DNA of 64,000 bases from Vibrio sp. SS-MA-C1-2 (lineage in GTDB: Bacteria > Pseudomonadota > Gammaproteobacteria > Enterobacterales > Vibrionaceae): NCBI RefSeq assembly GCF_021513135.1, contig NZ_CP090982.1, positions 124,001 to 188,000 of the forward strand, read 5' to 3'. Shown here one piece after another: positions 55,240 through 64,000 of this stretch. Under the pieces are notes generated by a model that saw nothing but the letters and a program-made list of their open reading frames with translations, did not search any database and was not told where the DNA came from. The number at the start of each line of letters is the position of its first letter. Position 1 is the first letter of the stretch. The position numbers and the translations under genes are program-made.

Positions 55240-55650
55240 TTATTTTATCCATTTTTTTGTGACAAACAAACCAAGCATCATAAAGAGAAAGAAGACAATT
55301 GCACCACTATTGCCACTTGCAAGCGATGAGACAACAGGGCCAGGACAGATCCCCCCCAATCCCCAACCCAGACCAAAAATACTCGCACCGACAATAAGGC
55401 GTTTATCGATAGATTGTTTATTACTTATAGCAAACTCTTTGCTATATACAGGTTTAGAGCGTGGTTTAATAATTAGAAAGTAACAAGGTAAGAAAACAAG
55501 CAGAGCACCACCCATTACAAAGGCTAAATCTGGTTTCCAATTACCAGCAACATCCAGAAATGCCAAAACAACTTCAGGGATCACCATACCAGACAGAGCC
55601 ATACCCATTCCAAATAAGAGTCCACTTATTAGTGCAATAAAGAAAAACAT
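55240..55650 (-). CDS. YeeE/YedE-type sulfur-compound transporter, half 2
   Basis: A 136-residue membrane protein with four helices and the conserved LGGICPGP motif (about 103-110), as in the second half of YeeE/YedE (PmpB-like) proteins that move thiosulfate or persulfide-type sulfur. It lies 9 bases downstream of the other half and probably forms the transporter with it. Confidence 0.8.
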   Translation of the reverse strand: MFFFIALISGLLFGMGMALSGMVIPEVVLAFLDVAGNWKPDLAFVMGGALLVFLPCYFLIIKPRSKPVYSKEFAISNKQSIDKRLIVGASIFGLGWGLGGICPGPVVSSLASGNSGAIVFFLFMMLGLFVTKKWIK

Positions 55651-55659
55651 CTGTGTCCC

Positions 55660-56082
55660 CTATAAAACATGAAAACGAATAAATACAGTGATAGCAGCAA
55701 CCAGCATAAATGTACAAGTTGCAGTGATGGAGCGTTTAGATAAACGGCCCATACCACATATACCATGGCCACTAGTACATCCATTACCGAGTTTTGTGCC
55801 TATACCGACAATGAACCCTATAAAGGCAAGATAAAAGTAAGAGTGATCATAACTCGATGGAAGCTCTGTTCCAAAAAGCTTAGAGCCTAAAATACCACCG
55901 ATAACCATACCTATAATAAAAAGTACTCGCCAGAAGAAATCCTTTTGTGTCGGTGAAAGTAAGCCTGATACGATACCACTGATCCCCGCAATCTTGCCGT
56001 TAAAAAGAAGTAATAAAACAGCAGATACGCCGAGTAGCATGCCACCAAATAGTGACAGCCAAGGAAGTTGAAATGTCATCAT
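55660..56082 (-). CDS. YeeE/YedE-type sulfur-compound transporter, half 1
   Basis: A 140-residue membrane protein with four or five helices and the signature GNGCTSGHGICGMGRLS (about 98-114), whose cysteines handle sulfur in YeeE relatives. Together with the downstream half and the ArsR-type repressor 6 bases upstream it forms a sulfur operon divergent from the CoA-disulfide reductase. Confidence 0.82.
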   Translation of the reverse strand: MMTFQLPWLSLFGGMLLGVSAVLLLLFNGKIAGISGIVSGLLSPTQKDFFWRVLFIIGMVIGGILGSKLFGTELPSSYDHSYFYLAFIGFIVGIGTKLGNGCTSGHGICGMGRLSKRSITATCTFMLVAAITVFIRFHVL

Positions 56083-56088
56083 TTAACC

Positions 56089-56382
56089 TTAAACACAGTA
56101 AATTGAGTGAAGACAACCAATTAATTGTCGAATTTTTTCATCAGCAAGTGAATAAAAAACCTGTTGCGACTCTTTTCTAACACTAACCAAATTGTGCTTT
56201 TTTAAAACACTCAAGTGTTGAGAAAATGCAGATTGGCTAAGTTCGGAGGTTTTTTGTAACTCACCCGCCCCTACTTCACCACCCATTAATGTGCACAATA
56301 CAAGGAGCCTTTCAGGGTGTGCCATCACTTTCAGTTGTTCCGAAACTTGTGCTGCCTTTGGTCTTAATTCTGCAATATCCAT
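56089..56382 (-). CDS. ArsR-family repressor, probable persulfide sensor (BigR/SqrR/YgaV-like)
   Basis: A 97-residue winged-helix repressor (LSQSAFSQHLSVLKKHNLVSVRKE recognition region). Cys30 (LVLC) and Cys96 (IYCV), with Cys90 nearby, match the cysteine pair that forms a polysulfide bridge in BigR/SqrR. It should release its operators when persulfide rises. The two 17-bp operators upstream and the sulfur genes on both sides support this. Confidence 0.8.
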   Translation of the reverse strand: MDIAELRPKAAQVSEQLKVMAHPERLLVLCTLMGGEVGAGELQKTSELSQSAFSQHLSVLKKHNLVSVRKESQQVFYSLADEKIRQLIGCLHSIYCV

Positions 56383-56403
56383 GATTCACCACTTTGAATG
56401 TTT

Positions 56404-56466
56404 TTTACTAGTTTAGTAAACCCATATATTAAGTCAAGCTAATTTAGAGTTTATTAAATTAGTAAA
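56404..56466. promoter_or_regulatory. two 17-bp operators for the ArsR-type repressor
   Basis: TTTACTA-GTT-TAGTAAA at 56404-56420 and TTTATTA-AAT-TAGTAAA at 56450-56466: the same dyad 46 bp apart, between the divergent repressor and reductase genes. Confidence 0.75.
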
Positions 56467-56589
56467 ATATATATTAGTCATTCCTAATTTTAGTGCTATT
56501 ATCAATTTATAGCAACTAATCATGAAAAAGCAGTAAGTGTATGCAGATGGTTAGGTGGAAATGGTTAATTTATTTTTGGAGAATTTAAA

Positions 56590-58236
56590 ATGCCTAAAAT
56601 CCTTATTGTGGGTGGTGTTGCTGGCGGTGCTTCCGCTGCTGCCAGAGCACGAAGATTAAGTGAAGACGCTGAAATCGTTATCTTTGAAAAAGGACCTTAT
56701 ATCTCATTTGCAAATTGCGGCTTGCCTTATCATATTGGTGGCGATATACCAAAACGAGAAAACCTATTATTACAGACGCCGGAAAGCTTTCTTGCACGAT
56801 TTAATGTCGATGTAAGAGTGATGAATGAGGTGATTGCTATTGATCGTTCAAAGAAGCAAGTGACGATCAAAAATCTATTGGATAATACACAATATCAAGA
56901 AAATTATGACTTTCTCTTATTAAGTCCAGGTGCTTCACCTGTTATTCCTCCGATTCTAGGGTTGGATAACCCTTTAACGTATTCACTACGTAATATTCCC
57001 GATATGGATAAAATTATTTCAACCATTGAGAAGAACAGACCAGAACATGCAACGGTTGTTGGTGGTGGTTTTATTGGTTTAGAAATGGTAGAGGCGTTTC
57101 ATCAATTAGGCATTAAAACAACGTTAATTGAGATGGCCGATCAGGTGATGACTCCAATTGATAGAGAAATGGCTGGATTCGTGCATACTGAAATTAGAGA
57201 AAAAAATATAGATTTACAGCTAAGTGTGGCACTTTCAGCAGTTGAGCACAAAGACAAAACCCTCTCATTGACACTTTCGAATAAGAGTCGTCTAGAAACA
57301 AACTTACTTATTATGGCGATTGGTGTAAAACCAGATAATCAATTAGCTAAAACGGCTGGTTTGGAACTGGGTGATTTTGGTGGTATCTCTACAAATAAAT
57401 ATATGCAAACAAGTGATCCTGCTATTTTTGCTGTGGGTGATGCAATTGAAGATGCAGATTTTGTCACGGGAAAATCTGGTCTAGTTCCTCTTGCTGGTCC
57501 TGCAAATCGTCAGGGGCGAATGGCGGCTGATAATATGTTTGGACGTCAAGAAGCTTATCATGGCACACAAGGCACTGCGATCTGTAAGGTCTTTGATCTT
57601 GCTGTTGCATCAACAGGGAAAAATGAGAAACAGCTTGTACAAGAGGGGATGGTTTACCAAAAAGCATATGTTCATACGGCAAGCCATGCGAGCTATTATC
57701 CCGGGGCTGAAACGGTATCATTAAAATTGTTGTTTGCGCCTCAAAACGGAAAAATACTCGGAGCTCAAGCTGTTGGTAAGGATGGTGTCGATAAGCGTAT
57801 TGATATTCTGGCGGTAGCACAACGTGCAGGAATGACTGTTGGACAGTTACAACATTTGGAATTAACTTATGCGCCCCCTTACGGTAGTGCTAAAGATGTG
57901 ATCAATCAAGTCGCTTTTGTTGCTAGCAATATTTTAAAAGGTGATACAGACCCCATCCATTTTGATGAAATCGATCACTTAAATGGAAATCAACTGTTGC
58001 TAGATGTAAGAAACCCGGAAGAGTTAGAAAAAGTTGGTTATATTTCTGGTGCCATCAATATTCCAGTGGATCAGTTAAGAAATCGACTTAACGAGCTGCC
58101 AAAAGAAAAAGAGATCATTATCTACTGTCAAGTTGGGTTGCGCGGTAACGTTGCATATCGTCAATTAGTCAACAATGGCTATAAAGCGAAGAATTTAATC
58201 GGCGGTTATCGAACGTATAAGTTTGCTAAACTATAA
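56590..58236 (+). CDS. CoA-disulfide reductase / persulfide reductase with C-terminal rhodanese domain
   Basis: A 548-residue flavoenzyme. FAD site GGVAGGASAAARARR (8-22), active Cys43 in SFANCGLPY, NADH site VVGGGFIGLEMVEAF (about 157-171), second FAD motif IFAVGDAIEDADFV (about 279-292). Residues about 460-548 are a rhodanese domain with catalytic Cys513 (IIYCQVGLRGN). This fusion (as in Npsr of Shewanella and CoADR-RHD of bacilli) reduces CoA persulfide or polysulfide, releasing sulfide. With the transporter and the repressor it makes a sulfur/persulfide module. RBS TGGAG before ATG 56590. Confidence 0.88.
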   Translation: MPKILIVGGVAGGASAAARARRLSEDAEIVIFEKGPYISFANCGLPYHIGGDIPKRENLLLQTPESFLARFNVDVRVMNEVIAIDRSKKQVTIKNLLDNTQYQENYDFLLLSPGASPVIPPILGLDNPLTYSLRNIPDMDKIISTIEKNRPEHATVVGGGFIGLEMVEAFHQLGIKTTLIEMADQVMTPIDREMAGFVHTEIREKNIDLQLSVALSAVEHKDKTLSLTLSNKSRLETNLLIMAIGVKPDNQLAKTAGLELGDFGGISTNKYMQTSDPAIFAVGDAIEDADFVTGKSGLVPLAGPANRQGRMAADNMFGRQEAYHGTQGTAICKVFDLAVASTGKNEKQLVQEGMVYQKAYVHTASHASYYPGAETVSLKLLFAPQNGKILGAQAVGKDGVDKRIDILAVAQRAGMTVGQLQHLELTYAPPYGSAKDVINQVAFVASNILKGDTDPIHFDEIDHLNGNQLLLDVRNPEELEKVGYISGAINIPVDQLRNRLNELPKEKEIIIYCQVGLRGNVAYRQLVNNGYKAKNLIGGYRTYKFAKL

Positions 58237-58591
58237 CCTTGTTCAAATAAACTCTCAGAATTAACAAACATCCCTTAATCAGCTCAATAAAGGGGTGTTT
58301 GTTTATATATAATTGAATAATTTTCCTTTCTTTTACTTTAACACGCTTTGGGGCCATTCAACGAGTTAGCCAGAACAATCTTTAGCACACCTTTGTACAG
58401 AAACGAGTTACAAAGCTTACCCTCAACCTAACTCATTTCTGGACAAAAGTGAGTTAGAACGCTTACTCATCCAAAACCATATATGGACAAAAAAAGCTTA
58501 AGGTTATTATATTAATCAATGGTAATACTCATTAGATTTTGTAGGAGAAACGAGGGAGCTTAGCAGATTTCCTCGCCCCGATTAACATTAG
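58237..58591. repeat. intergenic stretch with a cluster of the dispersed TGGACAAAA motif
   Basis: At least three copies: 58339-58369 (TAACAC ... GAGTTAG), 58429-58457 (TAACTC-ATTTC-TGGACAAAAG-TGAGTTAG) and 58484 (TGGACAAAA without the outer arms). No gene seen. Confidence 0.55.
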
Positions 58592-61500
58592 CTAGTACTG
58601 GTCAAGACTAAAATTATATTCATCAATATTGAAATCATCATAGTGATTTTCTCGAGTTAAAACTGATACAGAACAGAGATAAATATCTGGCTTATCTTGT
58701 AACTCTCTTTCTAACCATGCATTATTATTGTGATCGAATATGGTACACGTGCCATATAGTGATTTGATTTTTTTTGGGTGAGATAAAGAATGTACTGAAG
58801 GCCAAAATATAGACTCTGCAATCTGTTTCTCACCCAAAAAAAGTGATGTTTGAAAAGCATTATGTTTAGCGTTGATTTTTTCATCAGTTAGCGGTATATA
58901 CAGCCCTCTCGATTCAAGATCAATTTGCCAATACCCTATCCTTGTAAGAGGATGAATAGTACCAAATAATGGGTGGCAGTTATCATACTTACTGTAAGAG
59001 CTAAGTTTGGTCTCAAATTGTAAATCAGTCCTTAGTTTATCTCCAAAACTAAATCCAATATCACCACGTGATATATTAAAATCCACATCATATTGATTTG
59101 TTTTTTTCGCTAAAAGAATCGTTATATCGATCCACTTGTTTGAATCAATCTTGAGAGGAAACGACAACGCCCCAAGATCCAAAACCTCACTATAATTAGT
59201 TATACAATTACCTAAATATTTACGTATATTACTTTCAGATACATCTTGACCAAATTCCCATTCAGGTAGCCAAACTGGCTTATTCTGAATAGATGATATA
59301 TATACAGGCTCTACAGGAAAAGCAAGAGTAGAAACCGATTCTGAATAATCACGAGGCATGCCAAATACGTTTTCCGCTATATTTAGAACATTGAGAAATG
59401 CTGACCGACCTCGATGACTATTACGAGTAAAAAAATTACCAGTACTTTTACGATCACTACTCAGAAAATAATCAATATTATCCCAACGAGGTTTTATCCT
59501 CTCACAACTGTTTATCCATTCTGAGCGATATAAAATCAAGAAAGGAATTCCAGTTTTTCTTTCTAGATTTTCTAACTCAGAATGGAAGGCTAGTGGTACT
59601 TCGGTTCCTTGCGCTTTCTGAAAGCCAAAATCATTTGCATAATCATTAAAATCAGGTACGAGTTCTTTTGCATATTTACCATAGCCATCAATTTTCGACA
59701 GTATTACATCTAAAATCATATCTGAGAGTCTAGAGCGAGCTTTTATATAAGAAGCTATATTTTCTTTTGCTTCATAGCCTTTCTGCTTTGCCAACCAGAA
59801 TACCACTAGTATTTCAACAACTTCTGATTCTAATAATTTTGTTGCTAATTCAGAAAGCAATAGCCTCTCGAGGTTAACTGTATGAGTTTTGTCACAGAGT
59901 AAACCAGCTATTTGGCTAGCAACTTGGAGTTTAATTTTAGGTACAGGCCAGGCAAGTCGACTAATCAATATTTTTGCATTTTTTATATCTTCGGATTCCC
60001 CAACTACCCATGACCAATTAGGTTGTACTAAAGGTAAATTAGCAGTTTCTTTTTCAATTTCACAAATCATTGATAAAGCTAATGAATTAGCTTCATCTAC
60101 TCTTTTAGCTTCGGCTAAGAGGAATGCTAATGTTTTATTAGGGATGATTAAATTACCTACCTCTTTGCTCCAAGGATCAATCTGAGTGGTAGTTTTATAC
60201 AAGAATGCATTAACTCTGCTTGGATAATGTTTAGCCACCTTTTTAAGTCTATCAAGTGAAGCTTCTGAAGTCTCATACCAAGAAGACCAGCCTCGCATTT
60301 CGACTTGAGCTTTCACAAGTACGTTAAACGCTTTCCGAGGTCCATATATTTGTCTACAACTAACAAATAAAGGGTCTAGAAGATATTTAGAATTCCCTAG
60401 ATCTAGCTCTTTTTCCAATAAAATAGAATATAGATGATTTACTAACTCTGACTCTTCTCCTCTAGTAAGCCAGAAGTTATACCACATTAAATAAAACTCT
60501 TTCGAAGGTCGACAAGTTAACAGAATATCAAATTGGCTAGGAAGATAATCAGCAGGATTTAACTTACTTTCATCCTTCGCTACATCTTCTTCTTTATTTT
60601 CGTCTATGGAAATTTCAATACCAGAGAGGTTTAACTCGTCAATTATATTTTGAGCAGATAAATCCCCATCACCTGCTCGACTCGATATGATTTTCAACTG
60701 GTCATTCGTTAACCCAGTGAAAGAAAGTGCTTTCGCGAAAATTGATGAAAGATCTGTGTACTTCAAAAAGTATTCAAGAGAAGTATCTGCGTGATACCAC
60801 TCTCCGTCATTAACTTCCTGATTGTATTTTGAAACTATTGCAGAAATATTGTATTTAGCGCTAATCCTAGCAATATCAGATAAAGCAAACCGAGTATGGT
60901 CACCATCAGTAAACTCGCACACATTAAAGGCTAAAGGAGCTACCCGCTCTAATAAATTGACAGCCTTGTTAAGATCTCTATCCGCAATGTATTCTATAGC
61001 TTCTATAGTATCATTAATCGTCATGTCTTTATGGTGTACATAGCCTAATACGTAATCCCATGACAGCTTAGTGTGCCATTTCATCGAATCATAATTAGCA
61101 TGACGTAAAGCAATTGAAGCTAGTTCCACATTTCTATTTGTTCTAGCATTCGTATCCTCTAATGTATGAGCTTGGTGAGTAATATCTTTTTCAATTAATA
61201 GATTTACAGCTTCATCAGTAAGTAAGTTGTCTCCACTCTCATAGTACCAAAGCCTAAACCATTCAATGTCTAATATATCAATTTCGAATGCATTTTTTAA
61301 TGTGGTATAATCAATCTTACTTCGACTGAACACTACCGCACAATTTGCTGCGATACGTATCCAATCTCGCTTAAATTTAATATCTTCTCGCCTTGTGTTC
61401 CAATTTGTTGAGGTACTTTCTTCTATAGCAGTGCTCATGAAACATAAGTCATCAAAAGTTACTTCTCCGTGTTCTATAAAAATCTCAGAGAACATATCAG

Positions 61501-64000
61501 CAAAAATACAAAGCTGTTTGTAATATTTAGACAGATCGATTCGTTCACGCTCTACGTTTACAGAAAGCCAGCAGAAGTCACCACAGGCATTCAAACGAAC
61601 AAGTAAACTTTCATAAAACCACTCATCGTAAGAAACTTTAGACGCTATATTCCCCCGCCCCGACACAGTAGTAGAGATAGGTAGTTGTTTAACTTTACCT
61701 ACTTCCTTATATAAGATTGATAGATGACTATGTTTAAAATTATTAAATTCTTTCCAAGCTGTTAAATCTACCTCTTCCACAATACTTAACATGATCGTCG
61801 CAGTTTCGATTAAATATTTAGTGTTTTCATTGGTAACCTTACTATGCAAGTTGATTAGTAATCTTAAGTCACCTTTAATTTTTACAGCAGTAATAAACTC
61901 ATTTATATATTCGGTAGGCCATTTAAGTATGTGTTCATTATTGCTTAACCATGCTCCATCAAAACACTCAGTTATCACAGATGCTCGAATAAGAAGTAAA
62001 TCGTCAGAACGGCTATTACTTTGCATTCTCGAGCTATATATATCTAATTCACTGCGGTGACGACTAAGGGCTAGTTTAGTAATTTTTTTAGCATTATATT
62101 CATCCTCTCTATACCAAAGAGTAATTGCTAAGATAGACAGCATCTTAGGTGAATACTCAGCTTTCATTGCTATTAGTTCATTTATCAAACACGAAGGAGC
62201 AGAAACTAAACTGCTTATCCGCAAATTTGATAAGTCCTCGAGCTGAAAATTTGGACCATTAATCAACCGCGTTTTTAAAGAACGATGGCTATAAGCTTCA
62301 TCGAACTTAAACTCCATAAACGCATAATGCTCCGCGCATTCAAGTAACCTTAAAATACTACTGTCATCATAACCTTCAGATAATCGTTCAAGTACCCACG
62401 TTCTAGTTATGCCTTCTCTAAGAGGTATTTCGTCACCTAAACGTCCTTTACATAGCCAAAGCCAGCATGCATTAATATGCTCTGGAGCACTATTTTCAAG
62501 CCAATGACATACTTTGGGTAAGAGCTTCTCAACTCTAGCTTCATGTTCAGCAACGGTTTTAACAAATACAATTAAACTTTCATGAAAAGGTCTCAAGCCA
62601 GATAATGAATCATGAAGTAAATGTACAACGCCATCAACACTAGGAGTGTTAAGAGGGTTCTCTTCCAACAGGTCAGAAAATGAATTCTGTGGCCAAAGAA
62701 AATTAAAGTCACAGCATAAGTGTAAAATATCTTTTTGAGGACCATTCAATGTACGCCAAATCGATTTGTAATAAGTTTCAATTTTACCGTCTTCACATGG
62801 AGGGAGCTGTTCTATGGCATATTTAGAAAGCCCATTTCCTGACGAGATTAAATATTCACACGAATATATAACATGCAATGGGTAACCATTTGTAATTGAT
62901 GCAAGAGCTTCGGCAGATTCGTTTAAAACTTCATCTTTGATTTCCTCATGGAACGTTTGCTTAAGACGGTTTGATTTTAATTGATACTCCAAATAGCTTT
63001 TTATTGCATTACCTGTCATTGCAGGTAACTCATCCCATTCACTTTTTGGGCATTCTCTAATCAATGAATCTGGCAGCATGGCTTCATTTACAGGTTGCGT
63101 GCCTATAACTAAAACAACATTATCATGGGTGGGAATTAACTGATTGAATAACTCATCAAGTGGTTTTTTGTTTTTATTATTATCCCGCCACACATGATCT
63201 AAACCATCGATAATAACGACAAAAGGAGTTTTGTTTTTTTTGCTAAAATCTCCACATTCTTTTAACGCTAAATTTAAATTTTCAGATTCATATCTATTTA
63301 AATCTCCAGCATCATATTTACTCGTAATTTGAGTCATCAAATCTTCAGAAACTACCCTTGGACTTAAACGGTCATTGGTTCGATCGTCTAACGAAAGAAA
63401 ATAATGGTGTCTCACATATGGGATTTTATACTCTTTTAATTCCTCACAGAAATAACTTAAATAAGTGCTTTTCCCCTTACCTGGGGAGCCTGTAAGTACA
63501 TGTATATTCGATTCAAGTTGGATGATTTTTTGTAGAAAATATTGGTGAAAATCTTCATCCGGTAACACATAGTGCTCTGGAATAATAAAACTTTGAGGTA
63601 TTGGCTCTGGACGTTTTGTAGATATCACGCCCCTTATATCTTCGAGCGTAATCCAACCACCTTCAGTCGGCTGATTTTTAAATTTAGACCAGTCCCTAGA
63701 TTTATTAATTAGACGGTGTACGCCAGCCTCATCGGTTAACTTTCTTAATGATTCTTCTATATCGATACTTAATGTTTTATAACTTAGGTCACTGTGATGC
63801 ACGTCTAGAATAGAAAATAAGAGTCTAGCTTTTTCTTCACTACCAAGTTGCATTACTATTTCATCTTGTGTTTCTATAGGTATTAGATCGTAAATAATTT
63901 TATTATCATTTAACGCACATTCAACGTCTCTTTCTGGTATTTTGTTCGTGAGTAAAATAACACTTCCTGTGTTTTCAATTGAAATATCATCAATTGCATC
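58592..64000 (-). CDS. Avs-like STAND NTPase, N-terminus beyond the window
   Basis: A very large protein; the frame stays open to the window end, so 1802 codons are visible and the true start lies outside. Counting from the internal Met at 63853, Walker A GSPGKGKST is at 122-130 and Walker B with a GLDH motif (VVIIDGLDHVW) at 212-222, as in NACHT-like STAND ATPases of antiviral Avs proteins. About 1250 residues of helical repeats (TPR-like sensor) follow, then a beta-rich end. The visible part before the ATPase (EEKARLLFSILDVHHSDLSY, WITLEDIRGVI) resembles the end of a DUF4297/Cap4-type nuclease effector. Probable phage-sensing defence protein. Confidence 0.7.
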   Translation of the reverse strand, partial: DAIDDISIENTGSVILLTNKIPERDVECALNDNKIIYDLIPIETQDEIVMQLGSEEKARLLFSILDVHHSDLSYKTLSIDIEESLRKLTDEAGVHRLINKSRDWSKFKNQPTEGGWITLEDIRGVISTKRPEPIPQSFIIPEHYVLPDEDFHQYFLQKIIQLESNIHVLTGSPGKGKSTYLSYFCEELKEYKIPYVRHHYFLSLDDRTNDRLSPRVVSEDLMTQITSKYDAGDLNRYESENLNLALKECGDFSKKNKTPFVVIIDGLDHVWRDNNKNKKPLDELFNQLIPTHDNVVLVIGTQPVNEAMLPDSLIRECPKSEWDELPAMTGNAIKSYLEYQLKSNRLKQTFHEEIKDEVLNESAEALASITNGYPLHVIYSCEYLISSGNGLSKYAIEQLPPCEDGKIETYYKSIWRTLNGPQKDILHLCCDFNFLWPQNSFSDLLEENPLNTPSVDGVVHLLHDSLSGLRPFHESLIVFVKTVAEHEARVEKLLPKVCHWLENSAPEHINACWLWLCKGRLGDEIPLREGITRTWVLERLSEGYDDSSILRLLECAEHYAFMEFKFDEAYSHRSLKTRLINGPNFQLEDLSNLRISSLVSAPSCLINELIAMKAEYSPKMLSILAITLWYREDEYNAKKITKLALSRHRSELDIYSSRMQSNSRSDDLLLIRASVITECFDGAWLSNNEHILKWPTEYINEFITAVKIKGDLRLLINLHSKVTNENTKYLIETATIMLSIVEEVDLTAWKEFNNFKHSHLSILYKEVGKVKQLPISTTVSGRGNIASKVSYDEWFYESLLVRLNACGDFCWLSVNVERERIDLSKYYKQLCIFADMFSEIFIEHGEVTFDDLCFMSTAIEESTSTNWNTRREDIKFKRDWIRIAANCAVVFSRSKIDYTTLKNAFEIDILDIEWFRLWYYESGDNLLTDEAVNLLIEKDITHQAHTLEDTNARTNRNVELASIALRHANYDSMKWHTKLSWDYVLGYVHHKDMTINDTIEAIEYIADRDLNKAVNLLERVAPLAFNVCEFTDGDHTRFALSDIARISAKYNISAIVSKYNQEVNDGEWYHADTSLEYFLKYTDLSSIFAKALSFTGLTNDQLKIISSRAGDGDLSAQNIIDELNLSGIEISIDENKEEDVAKDESKLNPADYLPSQFDILLTCRPSKEFYLMWYNFWLTRGEESELVNHLYSILLEKELDLGNSKYLLDPLFVSCRQIYGPRKAFNVLVKAQVEMRGWSSWYETSEASLDRLKKVAKHYPSRVNAFLYKTTTQIDPWSKEVGNLIIPNKTLAFLLAEAKRVDEANSLALSMICEIEKETANLPLVQPNWSWVVGESEDIKNAKILISRLAWPVPKIKLQVASQIAGLLCDKTHTVNLERLLLSELATKLLESEVVEILVVFWLAKQKGYEAKENIASYIKARSRLSDMILDVILSKIDGYGKYAKELVPDFNDYANDFGFQKAQGTEVPLAFHSELENLERKTGIPFLILYRSEWINSCERIKPRWDNIDYFLSSDRKSTGNFFTRNSHRGRSAFLNVLNIAENVFGMPRDYSESVSTLAFPVEPVYISSIQNKPVWLPEWEFGQDVSESNIRKYLGNCITNYSEVLDLGALSFPLKIDSNKWIDITILLAKKTNQYDVDFNISRGDIGFSFGDKLRTDLQFETKLSSYSKYDNCHPLFGTIHPLTRIGYWQIDLESRGLYIPLTDEKINAKHNAFQTSLFLGEKQIAESIFWPSVHSLSHPKKIKSLYGTCTIFDHNNNAWLERELQDKPDIYLCSVSVLTRENHYDDFNIDEYNFSLDQY

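Noticed and set aside
50105-58492. Dispersed TGGACAAAA motif as integron attC sites
   Set aside because: The outer arms resemble attC R boxes, but the required GTTRRRY core is not met in the best copies, and no integrase is present. Left as an open finding rather than a call.
1-64000. tRNA, rRNA, intact insertion sequences or transposases
   Set aside because: None recognised on either strand by reading; no transposase motif in any frame.

Overview
The window is the backbone and part of the accessory load of a large, AT-rich conjugative plasmid (or plasmid-like element) of a gammaproteobacterium. The host cannot be named from this sequence alone; a Vibrio, Shewanella or Proteus-like host would fit. 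The backbone has a MOBH relaxase (TraI), coupling protein TraD, F-type (MPF-F) transfer genes traF, traH, traG, traU, a trbC-traW fusion and an S26-like peptidase (trhF type), a Rep_3 replicon, two independent partition systems and two very large secreted Ig-like proteins. This combination resembles the IncHI/R27 and IncA/C-SXT groups of MOBH elements but is not obviously either. The pilus assembly genes traL, E, K, B, V, C and A are not in the window.

Layout: 1-6.3 kb, traD, traI and two unknown genes (minus strand). 6.3-9.0 kb, centromere-like 20-bp iterons with a ParM-type actin and its partner. 9.0-10.3 kb, an FlhD-like/FlhC-like activator pair. 10.3-23.4 kb, traF, traH, traG (with a thirteen-unit 99-bp repeat) and a string of small unknown genes, two of them broken. 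23.4-28.2 kb, small unknown genes with hairpin-rich leaders and a sigma-70-like gene. 28.3-33.7 kb, the trhF - trbC/traW - two microproteins - thrombospondin-like protein - traU operon. 34-40.6 kb, candidate parS, parB (frameshifted), parA, a GATC-phased origin candidate, rep and a 12 x 94-bp iteron array. 40.6-48.6 kb, two giant Ig-like secreted proteins. 48.7-49.8 kb, kfrA-like. From 49.8 kb on, accessory genes: twin small RNAs plus a NYN nuclease, small cargo genes, VOC/AlkD-like pair, a sulfur/persulfide operon, and an Avs-like STAND ATPase running off the right edge.

How it fits together: eight promoters carry the same 27-bp dyad box (CTAA-N2-GG-N11-CC-N2-TTAG in the best copies) followed by exactly 26 bases and a TAtAcT-like -10. 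They precede nearly all transfer operons in the window. I infer that the FlhD/FlhC-like pair at 9.16-10.35 kb is the activator, as FlhDC relatives AcaCD and SetCD are in IncA/C and SXT elements, but the box is unlike the published AcaCD one and binding is untested. Structured mRNA leaders, including stacked hairpins before the activator genes and an RBS-masking hairpin at 18.9 kb, suggest a second, post-transcriptional layer.

The most novel-looking accessory unit is at 50.25-51.46 kb: two near-identical 81-nt RNA genes, each with its own promoter and intrinsic terminator, directly in front of a NYN-domain nuclease gene. The layout resembles a type III toxin-antitoxin locus but with a NYN protein in the toxin place.
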